Positions 53,901-62,779 of a stretch of DNA of 64,000 nucleotides are shown piece by piece; the first letter of the stretch is position 1, and every line of letters starts with the position of its first letter. Under the pieces are notes generated by a model. It saw nothing but the letters and a program-made list of their open reading frames with translations, did not search any database and was not told the DNA's origin. The position numbers and the translations under genes were made by a program. This stretch comes from Vanilla planifolia. Taxonomy: Eukaryota > Streptophyta > Magnoliopsida > Asparagales > Orchidaceae. Where the stretch lies: NCBI GenBank assembly GCA_023846275.1, contig CM043877.1, positions 13,127,107 to 13,191,106 on the forward strand, given 5' to 3'.

Positions 53901-56900
53901 TTTCTCGAAATTCGGTTAATGTCATACAAGCTTTGAGTTGGTCTCCTAATCACTAAGCCCTCTTGTAGAGGATTCAAGTCCATTTGAATATTTAACACTC
54001 ACACAATCCTCGTCTCTTAAGCAATTGTCTTAGTCATCACCTCAAGTGGTTGAAGGTGCGTGCTTTAGTTTTGAAAATACGATAAGGAAACATAGATTTC
54101 CCTCATTTTAGACTAAACCACTTAGTTGCTTATGACGTTTGCCCTTTCTTTTGTATTTGAAAACCACTCCTTATGCTACAACTCATAGTTGTCTCTTTCT
54201 CAAAGATTGTATCTTCTTGGAGTTGCTTCAAGGCACCCAACATAATGTCATCCATTAGAGATAATATCTTTGAAATTCTTCATCAAACACAAAAGGAATA
54301 AATGGATTCAAATTCTTAATGTTGACTAAAATAAATCTCCATGTATGACTATAAGTCTAGTTGTTAAGCAATTATTATTAATCTTCTTCAAAACTCAAAA
54401 TGGAACATACTATATTAGCTTTAAACTTTCTTTGCCTTCAAATCTACCTTCCTAGTACTTAACAATGTTAAATCTTCAAATCTACCTTCCTAATACTTAG
54501 CAATGCTAAATCTCCTATCTTGAGATGGCATTCCACACAATGCTTGTGCTATTTCTAATACTTCATATGTGAACTTTTAGTTTCTTCTCAATACCAGTAT
54601 ATGTCTTCCGAATGCCTTTGAAGGACTTATGAGCTCTTTACTATGATAAACCCTTGACATTCTTGGCCATGTCGACTTGTATGTTCATGTCAAATGAGCT
54701 TTATGATAAATAACTCAAAAATTCCATTAATGGGCTCCATCTGGAAAAGCCATGGCCAAATCAGTTATAAGAAAAGTGGACATAGAACATGTTCTCATCC
54801 CATGCCTTTAGATAATGAGTATCATATCCCCTTAATGATTGGATAATAACTTCGTTCATTACCTCTATCAAGCCTTTAGTATACCAGTAAAAGATTGTAT
54901 GCCTCTTGAGTGTCATATCCATCTCATACCATAGGGTTCACCAAAATGCAATAAAAAATCTATCGTCTCAATAGATACAATTCAAAGAAATAGTCTACGA
55001 TGAACCACTACCTTCTAGAAACAAGAATGATGTTTTCTCACTTTATGTTTTGTGTCTACTTAGTATAAGCACAACCATCTTTCAAAATCTATCCATGACT
55101 ACGGAAAGATAATTGTGGATTCATCTAATCATTGATAATCCTCTAATGAAATCCATCAAGATGCTCTCTCACGACCTATTGCGTATTAATAATGGGTTGT
55201 TGGTGGGTTTCATAGTTTAAAGAGAACATATCCTAGAATAAATCTTTCAAAATTTGACTTCATTTGATGTCAATAGATATATCTTTGTAAAGCATGGATT
55301 ATCTTGCTCACTCGAAAGTGTCTAGATATCTTTAATACAGAAGCCTTTCATACCCATCTTAACCCATCTCCATCTCATAATTGCATAATTGATGTTCACA
55401 AATAGAGTAACCCCTTCAGTAGAGCAAACTCAAAGAACTTTTTCCATCCTTTTTCTCCTACAAGACAATGTTATAATTAGAATTTCCTGCATAACTAGGC
55501 ATATATACCTTGTGTTCATCTAGTTGATCCCTATAACAACAAAAAAGTATACACACATTTTTTTACTACATGATAATATTAAATTATTGCAATTAGGACA
55601 TCCACTTCAAGTGTCATGCCTATTATATCTTAATTTGAGCTTGCAAGTAATGGAGTGGTTGATGATCAGAATGGACAATAATCTCTTTTCCTAGTAAATA
55701 GGGCCTCAAATGCTCAACGATCTAGCATAAAGCAAGTAACTCTTTATTATACGTTGTAAGGGTCTTATGATCTCCTCATGATAGCACAAAATAATAAGCT
55801 AAAGGGCATCCTATTGGCAAAAATATTGTCTAATAGCACATCTTAATATGTTTACTTCCATCTCAAACAGTTGTCATAAGTAAAGTAAATGAGTATTGGT
55901 TCTTCTTGGATTTTCTTCTTAAGCAAGAGGAACAATTTCCATAGCTCTTTCTTTCACTCTAAAACTTTTAATTGGCTTGAGTGTGATCATGCAATGCAGC
56001 TATCTAAGAGAAGTCTCCTATGAATTCTTTGAGGTATTGAAATACTCCTACAAAACTCTTAACCTCAATCACATTGATAGGTCTTAGCCACACATTTACA
56101 ACCTTAAAGCTTGCTGCATCGATTGTGAACTTCAATTTCCTACTTTGAATCCCAAGTAAGAGGAAGGCTTCCTCCAATTCTTAAGAAAGAGGAACACTTT
56201 CTCCAATTCTTCTTACCACTCTAAACTTTTACTTGGCTTGAGTGTGATCATGCAATGTAGCTATCAAAGAGAAGTCTGTTATGAACTTTCTAAGGTATTA
56301 AAGTACTCATACAAAGCTCATAACATTAATCAAATTGATAAGTCTCAGCCACACGTTTACAACCTTAATGTTTCCTATATCGATCGAGAACTCTCAATTT
56401 CCTACCTCGCATCCCAAGTATATCAAATTAGACTACCCACACTCATAGTTCTTCAAATTCAAAACTAATTGATGCCAAAGACTTTTTGCACATATTTCAA
56501 ATGTTCCTCAACATTTTAGCTACAGATTAAGATATCATCCAAGTAAACAATAACAAAGTCATCAATATACAATTTAAAAACATCGTTTATCAATCATATG
56601 AACGTTGTCAATGTGCTACATGGCCCTAATGGCATGACAACCGATTTGTACCTGCCGTATCAAGCCTTAAGGGTTGTCTTACACACATCTTGTTCATGGA
56701 TCAAGACTTTATGATAACCTAATTTCAAATCCTGCTCAATGAATATCCATGATGATCCAAGTGCTCATCAATCCTAAAAAATAGATACCAATTATTGATG
56801 GTAAGTTTGCTTAAGGCATAATAGTAAACACACATTCAAATTCCCTTATCCTTCTTCAAGACCAACACAACGAGATATCCACATGGTGAAATACATAACT

Positions 56901-59827
56901 TCAAAGCTCATGTCTCAAGCAATTTCACCATCTTGATCTCTTATTTTTCATAATTAAGTATCAATACATCCCAATATCCTAAAATGGGGCATCAGGCACA
57001 ATATTAGTCCCATGTTCCACATTTTTCCTCTATGGCAACTAAATATGCAAAAATTTGCAAGTTAAATCTCAATCACTGATCTTTGATGCAACCACGCAAC
57101 AAGCACTGACAACAAATGACTTGAAGTCGAATCTCCGTGACCTAACCACTCAACAACCCTTGAGATCTAGAAGCCCAATGCTAGAATCTCAAAGCCCAGT
57201 GTTCAAAACCAAACTCTTAAGATCAAGGTGCTAAAGGCCAAAATCACAAGACCAGGATGCTTAAGCCCAAACCCTCGAGATGCAATACTCAACATCCATC
57301 AACTCTAGTGAAAGAACATGCACTTTGTCCTACGAAAGTAAGTCGATTTCCACTTGATTGTTAAAGTTTCAAGTAATTGTCCTAACCTCCTTAACTTAAA
57401 CAGTCATTCCAAATGTTTCAACCACTATTGAAATAGTGTCACAATCACTCTCATGAGGGCGTAAGCATGATTGGGCAATGTCACCCCACATAAAGATGAG
57501 TATTATTGGAGTAACGTTGTCTCTCTCATGAACATGCCCTTCTCCAGTAGATGAATCATTATCCAATTGAAATTATTCTCATGCATGCGCTTATCCCAAG
57601 AAGATAATCTAATGCCAGAATGGTGCTAACCTTCAACCATAAATGGATCTCTAAGGAAGTTTGATCAAGGAAGGAAAATCCCCTTTTTGAGAGAGAGACC
57701 TTATAGATTCCTGCATTTTCGCATCTTCTAGTAGAAGCTTCCTCAACATGGGAGAATTCAACTACTATCTTTCTCAACTCTTGTAACATACTCCTCAATT
57801 CTCAACTAAGTAAGCTTCTTTTAAACTTCCTAAACCCAACTTCAACATCAAAAATAACCCTCTTTGTTCTTCAAAAGTGTTGAATACATCTCTGTGAGTC
57901 TTCTAAACTCACTTTCTTCCTTTCCTTGGGTAAGTACAACCCTTCCATTCATCTTTTCAATATTTACAAGTAGTGGAACACGATTCTTGAGAAGCATTAA
58001 CCAACCTATTTACTAGCTCAACAACAAATAGAATTACAATTTTGAGCTCCTTAATCCTTATTTATGAGATATTCTTCCCATCTTTGTCAATGATAACTCT
58101 AACCTCAAAGCAAGAAAACATAATCTCTATTCCAAACATGAGATGCACTAAGTATTACCTAGCAAATGTCAAGAGGGACTTCACACACCACCTTATCAAT
58201 ATAATACTTTGCAATAGAACACCTAAGTTTTCATTGCTATTAAGCATTCTTCTTAATCCATCACAAGCAATGAGAATAAGGATGAGGCATTGTCAATCCC
58301 AATCTCTACACAAGGTTGGCCAATATAAAGCTCTTCTAACTATCCATGTGGATAATGAATTTGACTAGCTCCTTAATTTGCACTGAGAGAGCAAACAACT
58401 CCTCTCAAGTCTTTTCTATCATCACTTGAGCCATATCACTATCTTTCAATGTCACCATCAGAAAAAGGTTCAAGCATGGTCTCAAGCAATTTGGACTCCA
58501 ATAAGAGATAACATGGTTTAAGAAAGTGTCATAACCATCAGAAGACCCTCATGCAATGAGGGAAAAGCTTGAGGATATGCCTCAAGGTCGCTGTTTTCAT
58601 GAAGCAATATGGAGGAGAAAGCAAAACTCAAGGGTGGCTAGAGGGAGATCCCGAGGATGGCTCGAGAAAAATCCAAGGAGGTTTTGTGGAAATGTTTTTT
58701 GAAGCTATTAGCTAAAACAAATATTCATAGATTTGAGAAAACCAAAATTCAATTGTAACTAAATTACCTAAATTTAAAGGCTAATCCTATTCTATTGGGA
58801 TAAGTTTTAGTTATTGTTTCCTGATAATTGTATTCTTCTTGGACCTTTAGTTTATAAAAGAGACCCATAATAAATTGCTTGAGAAAAGAGGTTTGATCTT
58901 CGTAATGCTACTAGATTAAGTGAAACAACTCTTGTCATCAATTTGTGTTAAGAGAAAAGAAGAAAGACACCCTTAGACAGGGCCAACTAGTCTCATGGTC
59001 ATTTCCAGAGGAAGTTATTGGATCTCGGACTGTATTCTGAGGGATTTTCAGCTAGTGTGGATTGCTCTAGTCTGTGCTACATTATCCCGGTTTGTTTTTT
59101 GAGAGGGTTTGCGCTCCTAGTTTTCCGTTGTCACTCTAAATAATCATACAAACCACTTCAATAAGAGATCATAAAACAATACAAGCTTTAAAATGAAAGG
59201 AAGATGAAACAGATATGGTAGACAAAACATACTGTATAATAGCATCCTGGACATTGCAGGAAAAGCAGCACCATGGTAGAATACGTGCCTCCACTCGTCC
59301 TTCTCAGAATCAGGTGGAACTTCAGCGGCCATCACCTGAAGAACAATAATCCAAACAAGCATACAATTCGTTTAGTCAAAATCAGTTAGCCTTCAATCTT
59401 TCTATGAAACAAGAAAATATTCAGCTGCGAAGTACCTGGCTTTTAAACGGTGGATTGATGGCATCTACAGACCAAAGGACCACGTAAAAAAATGATCATT
59501 CAAACTACTCGAGCAAACTTCTTTGTTGCTCAAATAAACAAATATGCAATTCGGCATCGAAGTAATCGGCATAGTTCCAAGGGAAATTTAGCAAAACGAA
59601 CAGAAAAACGTGATGGACTTAAAGGAAGTAATTTCAGTACCTGATATGACGGAAGACTCCACTGGGAACAAACGGATGGCGATGGAATGGAGGGCACTGA
59701 TGACTTCGTCGACGTGCTTGGCGGAATCGATGGCGGACGAGACCGCTTCCACCTTCTGCAGAATCAGGGTTTCGAGTTCGACTGCCTCTCGTGGAACTCG
59801 TACGACGTCTTTGCCTTCCTTTCCCAT
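22993..59827 (-). CDS. TELO2: TELO2/Tel2 homologue, TTT-complex PIKK co-chaperone (13 coding exons)
   Basis: Tel2 acts with Tti1 and Tti2 (TTT complex), Hsp90 and R2TP to mature PI3K-like kinases such as TOR, ATM and ATR (family knowledge). Joining 13 exons with GT-AG borders gives one open frame of 3,051 nt, 1,016 residues, close to the roughly 1,000 usual for plant Tel2. Every junction keeps phase and rebuilds conserved blocks: CLEKMTKEELE across exon 9, LVRKM and YLEDSC in exon 10, the Telomere_reg-2 core from residue 650 in exon 11 (QRILIIDVM, WFVPSSRGPPGAG, AAFMLPVMQGYDKKRHGVDL), then YVRRSVLFAAS and MAMGCLQLHSELAL. An acidic linker carries SSDDE (599-603) and PYDLSDDD (617-624), where animal Tel2 has CK2-phosphorylated R2TP-docking sites. 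The protein is mostly predicted helical repeats with no signal peptide. The gene spans 36.8 kb because five introns are large and transposon-filled. I took ATG 59827 (MGKEGKD); an in-frame ATG at 59944 would add 39 residues. The frame is intact throughout, so it looks functional. Confidence 0.93.
23137..27824 (-). other. TELO2 intron 12
   Basis: 4.7 kb with strong borders (GTAAGT, TCTAG). It contains an open frame of 92 codons on the minus strand (24964-25242) that I do not recognise, and another of 82 codons (26412-26660). Neither resembles a transposon domain I know. The rest is AT-rich and featureless. Confidence 0.7.
27825..28023 (-). CDS. TELO2: TELO2 exon 12
   Basis: 199 nt, TGTCAG acceptor, GTAAGT donor. 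It encodes ELAHHAEAYVRRSVLFAASS through EWIRTWALHVTESDPETD, in phase with exon 11 via a split Arg codon. Confidence 0.95.
28150..28910 (-). CDS. TELO2: TELO2 exon 11 (Telomere_reg-2 core)
   Basis: 761 nt, TGTAG acceptor, GTAAAA donor, starting at residue 650 (IERALDVAEKLIRASPDEL). It is the most conserved part of the protein: KLIYSPNVDIGQRILIIDVM, the GPPGAGAWKE loop, GKSRRWS and HGVDLLERDFIVLGKLVHML. Confidence 0.96.
28981..29492 (-). CDS. TELO2: TELO2 exon 10 (acidic linker)
   Basis: 512 nt, TTGCAG acceptor, GTAAGT donor, residues 479-649. It opens with RLESPIDLVRKMGSSIALAF. A charged, Lys/Ser/Asp-rich, likely disordered stretch follows (530-615), then PYDLSDDDIDLKKR and AALRKPDD. Confidence 0.94.
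29573..29671 (-). CDS. TELO2: TELO2 exon 9
   Basis: 99 nt, GTTCAG acceptor, GTACTG donor. It completes a split Tyr codon and reads ITAAVGLCLEKMTKEELE, then TTEDVLQSILQGVT. Confidence 0.92.
29749..29963 (-). CDS. TELO2: TELO2 exon 8
   Basis: 215 nt, ATTCCAG acceptor, GTATCC donor. It encodes GFFLDKFLFWKVFPVRCLRW and RLVTVWCKREFVRSARVEQQ, both conserved in plant Tel2. Confidence 0.93.
29964..30763 (-). other. TELO2 intron 7
   Basis: 800 nt, GTAACT donor and ATTCCAG acceptor. No feature seen inside. The four following introns (8-11) are short (77, 80, 70 and 126 nt), so exons 8-12 form a compact block. Confidence 0.8.
30764..31040 (-). CDS. TELO2: TELO2 exon 7
   Basis: 277 nt, TTTCCAG acceptor, GTAACT donor. 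It encodes ILVCEMIPRILKFAQGCL through EAYWVLWVLFNRRLQQEHTI. It is separated from exon 6 by the 13-kb intron 6. Confidence 0.91.
32229..32750 (-). mobile_element. Possible LINE-derived RNase H fragment
   Basis: The minus-strand frame at 32229-32516 contains CVYSNANSATDFIADIAI followed by a hydrophobic tail. This resembles the end of the RNase H-like domain of plant non-LTR elements, where YREAN.AADFLA is typical. The upstream frame (32509-32742) is uninterpretable. No flanking element structure is visible, so this is a weak call from one motif. Confidence 0.3.
33667..34910 (+). repeat. 5' LTR of the intron 6 gypsy element (bounds approximate)
   Basis: Matches 37794-38910 with many substitutions and indels. 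Aligned landmarks include AATACTAAACAAAGTTGAAA, GAATTTTGGAGGTC, CTTAAAAACTA followed by GAAGGGAGAGAA, AAGAGACAAGT and TCCAATGACTTGGAT. A primer-binding-like TGGTATCGATCTAA follows at about 34924. Confidence 0.78.
37794..39050 (+). repeat. 3' LTR of the intron 6 gypsy element (bounds approximate)
   Basis: Starts near TGATAAATTTTTGG and follows the order of the 5' LTR. Similarity is clear to about 38900; beyond that the two copies cannot be aligned by eye, so the end is an estimate from the 5' LTR length. Confidence 0.72.
40320..42850 (-). mobile_element. Decayed L1-type LINE in TELO2 intron 6
   Basis: Minus-strand remnants in LINE order. At about 42000-41850 is a gag-like ORF1 fragment (RIEDHDMILRGGS after LPFELCSRLGSLDF), resembling the DUF4283 region. 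At 41185-40952 is an endonuclease fragment (AWLFCVVYVENDYYYRRVVL). At about 40830-40750 is the end of the endonuclease, TRIGSDH then PLLL with a stop between, the RIGSDHxPLLL hallmark, followed by FNTKKFRALD. Stops and frameshifts are frequent. I see no reverse transcriptase below 40.3 kb, so the 3' half appears deleted, which is unusual because LINEs normally lose their 5' end. Confidence 0.6.
44019..44173 (-). CDS. TELO2: TELO2 exon 6
   Basis: 155 nt, TTAAG acceptor, GTAACG donor. It encodes SFFRHIVIQLLDGLEQ, then GLFFVGETFSRICRRGSA, a well-conserved Tel2 segment. Confidence 0.92.
44174..45528 (-). other. TELO2 intron 5
   Basis: 1,355 nt, with a GTATCC donor and TTAAG acceptor. Contains the G-tract at 44409-44430 and no recognisable coding sequence. 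Confidence 0.8.
44409..44430 (+). repeat. G-homopolymer tract
   Basis: 14 G, one A, then 7 G on the plus strand. It could form a quadruplex on this strand; on the transcribed TELO2 pre-mRNA it is C-rich. Confidence 0.9.
45529..45726 (-). CDS. TELO2: TELO2 exon 5
   Basis: 198 nt, ATTAG acceptor. It encodes LLVLCLLENEGVHCMV to ASIPDKASLEATPLLSS. Two donors in the same phase are possible: GTATCC after 45529 (used here, keeps family length) or GTGGTA three bases upstream (exon end 45532), which would drop one residue. Confidence 0.88.
47760..47780 (+). repeat. C-homopolymer tract
   Basis: 21 consecutive C on the plus strand (G-tract in the TELO2 pre-mRNA). Confidence 0.95.
50031..50100. repeat. 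TA microsatellite
   Basis: 35 uninterrupted TA units (70 bp) inside TELO2 intron 4. The overlapping frame of repeated Tyr-Ile is an artefact. Confidence 0.98.
50869..50905. repeat. CA/TA compound microsatellite
   Basis: About 12 CA units followed by about 6 TA units, in TELO2 intron 4. Confidence 0.95.
51889..52060 (-). CDS. TELO2: TELO2 exon 4
   Basis: 172 nt, TTTGCAG acceptor, GTTACC donor. It encodes VSSNWLSSFPPVCKKVYDSF, then FVEGPTTEVIQALVPAL and RSNAER. It lies 7.2 kb from exon 3. Confidence 0.92.
54436..54511. repeat. 38-bp tandem duplication
   Basis: Two adjacent units start CTTCAAATCTACCTTCCTA and end GTTAAAT or GCTAAAT, differing at three positions. They lie near the downstream end of the gypsy remnant. 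Confidence 0.9.
54700..57000 (-). mobile_element. Decayed Ty3/gypsy pol remnant in TELO2 intron 3
   Basis: Minus-strand pol in the order RT, RNase H, integrase. Reverse transcriptase lies at about 56640-56510 (VVMPLGPCSTLTTFI then FVIVYLDDILI, where YLDD is the catalytic motif). The post-RT block LKFTIDAASFKVVN...VKSFVGVFQYLKEFIGDFS is at about 56140-55960. RNase H is at about 55780-55620 (YNKELLAL, KEIIVHSDHQPLHYLQAQ). Integrase remnants are at about 55190-54720 (GLIEVMNEVIIQSLRGY, AWDENMFYVHFSYN). Numerous stops and frameshifts are present. It is in the same orientation as TELO2. LTRs are not resolved, so the ends are minimum limits. Confidence 0.82.
55919..56422 (-). repeat. Tandem duplication of about 245 bp (period 262) inside the gypsy pol
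   Basis: 55919-56160 and 56181-56422 share long stretches in the same order: AAGAGGAAC, GGCTTGAGTGTGATCATGCA, GAGAAGTCT, ACAACCTTAA, ATCCCAAGTA. The duplicated unit is the block after the RT core, so that domain is present twice. Substitutions between copies show that it is not recent. Confidence 0.85.
58680..59115 (+). mobile_element. LTR-like fragment close to TELO2 exon 3
   Basis: Plus-strand sequence with the layout of a plant LTR promoter: TTTATAAAAG at about 58851 followed by ACCCATAATAAATTGCTTGAG, with AATAAA about 20 nt after the TATA box. No partner LTR was found, and its orientation is opposite to the gypsy pol at 54.7-57 kb, so it may be a solo or truncated LTR of another element. 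Confidence 0.4.
59233..59335 (-). CDS. TELO2: TELO2 exon 3
   Basis: 103 nt, TTCAG acceptor, GTATGT donor. It encodes VMAAEVPPDSEKDEWRHVFY and then HGAAFPAMSRMLLY; the EW...FY.GAAFP...R.LLY pattern is conserved in plant Tel2. Confidence 0.9.
59436..59464 (-). CDS. TELO2: TELO2 exon 2 (29-nt microexon)
   Basis: Between a CTGTAG acceptor and a GTACTT donor. It completes a split Asp codon and encodes DAINPPFKSQ. Without it, exon 1 (phase 1) and exon 3 (phase 0) cannot be joined in frame. Flanking introns are 176 nt and 100 nt. Confidence 0.82.
59641..59827 (-). CDS. TELO2: TELO2 exon 1
   Basis: 187 nt, residues 1-62 plus one base, with a GTACTG donor. It contains HVDEVISALHSIAIRLFP, the conserved N-terminal helix of plant Tel2. 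GC-rich relative to its surroundings, as first exons often are in monocots. Confidence 0.85.
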
Positions 59828-59944
59828 TGCGGCTGAACTGATTCGGAATTCCCCGTTCCGGCTAGCAAAACGCTCGGCCAGTTGCTCGAACAAGAGGCCA
59901 GGAAGCGGCAACACTGACTGCGTTTCTAATATAATGAATGCCAC

Positions 59945-60901
59945 CTCGACTAAAAAATAACATTTTTTTTTTACTTTTTAACATTAAAAATAAAAAAAAA
60001 ATTACTTTCATTAGTAATATTTTTTTTTGGCACATAATAAAAAGCATAAATAAGAACAACGTGAAGTCACCATTAACTTTTCTAATATGAGAACATCCTT
60101 TCTAAACAATAAAGCATTATAATATGATAAAAAAGATAACAAAAAAACTAATAAAGAAGTCTTAGTTCTTGTCATTGATTTCACATCAAACATCTCTCTC
60201 TATTGAAATCTTATTGGATTTATTCAAATATTTATCTAAATTTTTTATACTTTTATTACAAAAATTATTATTGTTTCTTAAAAAGAATATATGTTTCGTG
60301 ATGATTGAAGGTTTAATTGTTCTTTAAATTTTCTCAAATCTCTAATCGATCTATCATCCTAATAATAAATTGAAACTAATTGTTTACAATAAATTATTAC
60401 ATGTGTCATTTGATAACCACTCCATAGATGTGTCATGTCTTTGTCTTTTATTATTATAGGTTTCTTTTATTCTCTCTTTGAAAGTTCTTTAATCAATTAT
60501 TCACTTATAGATGAATTTTTGTTATAACAAAATATAAATAAATTTAAATTTAAGAACTATGACCTAACTTCTACTAACTATCTTGACTTAATGAAGTTTG
60601 AAAGTTTTGTTCTAAATTTATAATCATTGTATTTTTATACAATACAACATATCTTTTTCTCAAATTGCAAATATTTTTAATACATAAAATTCAAATCATC
60701 ATCTCATCTCTAAAAAAATTTCATCACTTTGAAATTAATACAAATAGATTACCAAAGATAACTCAATACATTTAAATCTAAGAATCATAGCTTTAATATC
60801 ACTTTAAAAAAAAACCCCACATCACAACTATATTATAAAGAACAATCATACTATAAACCCTCACCCCTTCTTTTGCCAACCAAATTACCTTGAAGGCTTG
60901 T
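59945..60901. other. Spacer between HemW and TELO2
   Basis: About 1 kb of AT-rich DNA between the HemW stop and the TELO2 5' end. Both genes are on the minus strand, so it holds the HemW 3' UTR and the TELO2 promoter. Short open frames here are low-complexity. I see no clear TATA box or poly(A) signal I would defend. Confidence 0.6.
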
Positions 60902-61523
60902 TCAAGGAGCCAGGACTCGGAAAGCAACAGCAATCAGCTCATTCGACATGAGAAAACCTTCGGGATCACTTAGCCGAATAAACGCCACTCTCCTTCCCTC
61001 CCCGCGCCCACGGTTCGTCTCCACCTCAAACTCTCCAATCGAAAGCTCACCCCTCTCCTCATCCATGGCCACCACATGCCCACTCTTCACATACGGCCTC
61101 CACTCCCTGCACAGAGACACCACAAGCGACTCCCCAAACGCCCTGCCAAACCTCTCCACGTCCAACCCTCTCGCAGTCCTCAACGAAAGCATCACCTCGT
61201 CCATGGCCAGCTCCGCGTCGCCGGAATGCTCCCCGCCCGTGCAACTCCCGGCCTCCAGCGCCTCGACGTACTTCTCGTACACCGCTGGCCTTCGGGGACG
61301 CGAGAACCGTACTCCGGCCAGGTAGCTCGCCGCGCCGAGGCCGAAGGCGTAAAAGGGCCGGTTTTGCCAGTAGGTGAGGTTGTGAAGGCATTCGTGGCCG
61401 GGCTTGCAGTAGCTGCTGATCTCGTAGTGATCATAACCTGCTTTCCTCAGCGTTTCGGATGCCGTCTTGTAGAAGTCTGCGGACTGGGCTTCTGTGGGCA
61501 AAGGGAACTCTCCAGGTGTGTAC
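60902..61523 (-). CDS. HemW exon 2
   Basis: 622 nt after a CTGCAG acceptor (intron 61524-61627, 104 nt). It completes Leu 261 and encodes YTPGEFPLP, the HNLTYW motif and the C-terminal domain. It ends VLAP with TGA at 60904-60902. Confidence 0.92.
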
Positions 61524-62409
61524 CTGCAGGTAGAAGAACTCTGGGGTTCATATTTTAGTTATCGAATCAATTAAGGAATCGATCGGAATTAAGCAATGAA
61601 ATCCCGTCTTAAGGAAATGGAACTTACAGCTGCTCAAACTTTGTACCCTTCTCCACCTGCAAGTCATAAACGGAGACATGATGCGGACCAGCTGACACCG
61701 CAAGACGCAAGCTTTCCTCCCACATGTTCTCCGTCTGATTCGGCAGCGACGATATGAGGTCCAAGCTCCAGCTTTTGACCCCATGGCAACCGGCAACCGT
61801 TTCAATCGCGTCGTCCACCTCCCTCCTCCCGTGTGCCCTCCCACATGCCCGCAGAAGCTCCGCCTGAAACGCCTGCACTCCGAGAGAAACCCTCGTCACC
61901 CCGACCACTCCCACCATCTCTTCTAGCCTCGCTGCGTCGAAAGTTCCGGGATCCATCTCCATCGACACCTCAGCGTCTGCGTCAATCTCGCCGAACTTGG
62001 AGCGGATTGCGTCGAGCACCGACGCCACCAAGCGAGGCGGAACGAGAGACGGCGTCCCGCCGCCGAAAAAGATGGTCTTGATGGGCGGATGGTGAGCGGA
62101 AGAGGATCTTGTGGCGTGGATCTCGCGGAGGAGGAGGCGAATGTAGCTGAAGATGCGGGGATCGTCGTCGTGATGGTGGGAGGAGGAGCCAAGGGCGATG
62201 ATGGGGAAGTCGCAGTAGTGGCAGCGCCGGCGGCAGAAAGGGAGGTGAATGTAGACGGCCGAAGCGTCGGACGGGGGCGGAGAGGTGGTTGAGGAAATTC
62301 TACAAACAGTTTGTGGGCATCGAAGGCGGGAAACTGCGGGCATTCGTAGATTTGGAAGGGACAATGAGGTGAAGGGTTGGAGAAGCAGGGAAGTCCATGC
62401 TGTCGGCAT
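60902..62409 (-). CDS. HemW-type radical SAM protein (coproporphyrinogen III oxidase-like)
   Basis: Two exons (61628-62409 and 60902-61523) give 467 residues. CRRRCHYC at residues 59-66 is the CxxxCxxC motif (Cys 59, 63, 66) that binds the radical-SAM [4Fe-4S] cluster. FFGGGTPS at 114-121 is the SAM-binding glycine motif. HNLTYW at 308-313 is the HNxxYW motif associated with haem binding in HemW, which separates it from true oxygen-independent coproporphyrinogen oxidase HemN; HemW is thought to deliver haem to apoproteins (family knowledge). YIHLPFC, SMEMDPGT, VSLGVQAF, YDLQVE.GT and FGLGAASY also match. The first 45 residues are rich in Ser, Pro, Leu and Arg with few acids, suggesting an organellar transit peptide. 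The start is well fixed: an in-frame TAG lies directly before ATG 62409. A TTATTTAAA element about 50 nt upstream could be a TATA box. Exon 1 is very GC-rich against an AT-rich background. Confidence 0.92.
61628..62409 (-). CDS. HemW exon 1
   Basis: 782 nt, ending ...GAG CAG CT before GTAAGT. It encodes the transit peptide region and most of the radical SAM barrel. Long open frames in other frames and strands here reflect high GC content. Confidence 0.92.
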
Positions 62410-62775
62410 CTAAGCAGTGAATGATTCAAATCTCTTCAGGGTTGGAAGTTTGTAACATTTAAATAATTGTGTGCTGATTTGTAACAAGTCATTTTAAATT
62501 TTCATTTTTAAAACTTAAATAAAAAATGAGAAAAAAATTTATGTATCATATTATTTATTTATGATATTATAATATTATGACCTGACTTTTTTATATCTGA
62601 CCTTGTCTAAAAAAAAAATATCTTGATATTTCATTTACAAGATTACTCAATATTGTCTTCTAAATTATTCTTTTAGGAGCTTTTTTTTAATAATTATTTT
62701 GACATATTAACCAATAATCATTTCGTGTTTAATGTCTTCGACAAATCAACAAATGAGAAAGCATATAAAGACATA
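62410..62775. other. HemW upstream region
   Basis: About 370 bp of AT-rich sequence between the HemW start codon and the tandem array. It contains the TTATTTAAA element near 62458-62466. Nothing else is recognised. Confidence 0.5.
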
Positions 62776-62779
62776 AAAT

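Larger units (their letters stand above)
52061..59232 (-). other. TELO2 intron 3 (7.2 kb)
   Basis: GTATGT donor and TTTGCAG acceptor. It holds a second gypsy remnant (54.7-57 kb) and an LTR-like segment (58.7-59.1 kb). The part from 52.1 to 53.4 kb is AT-rich and empty to me. The part from 53.45 to 54.0 kb has repeated CTTGAG/CTCAAG-type words and may be LTR or untranslated sequence of the gypsy element. Confidence 0.85.

Noticed and set aside
22993..59827. Idea that the TELO2 exons are a scattered pseudogene
   Set aside because: All 13 exons keep frame, phases match at every junction, splice borders are canonical and the total length fits the family.
59828..59944. Upstream in-frame ATG of TELO2 at 59944
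   Set aside because: It would add 39 residues with no similarity to the plant Tel2 N-terminus as I recall it; MGKEGKD at 59827 is preferred, but the longer form is not excluded.
59610..59960. Plus-strand open frame of 116 codons over TELO2 exon 1
   Set aside because: Antisense shadow of a conserved TELO2 exon.
61059..62429. Several long open frames overlapping HemW in other frames and on the plus strand
   Set aside because: High GC removes stop codons in all frames. Only the HemW frame carries the radical SAM motifs and joins across a valid intron.
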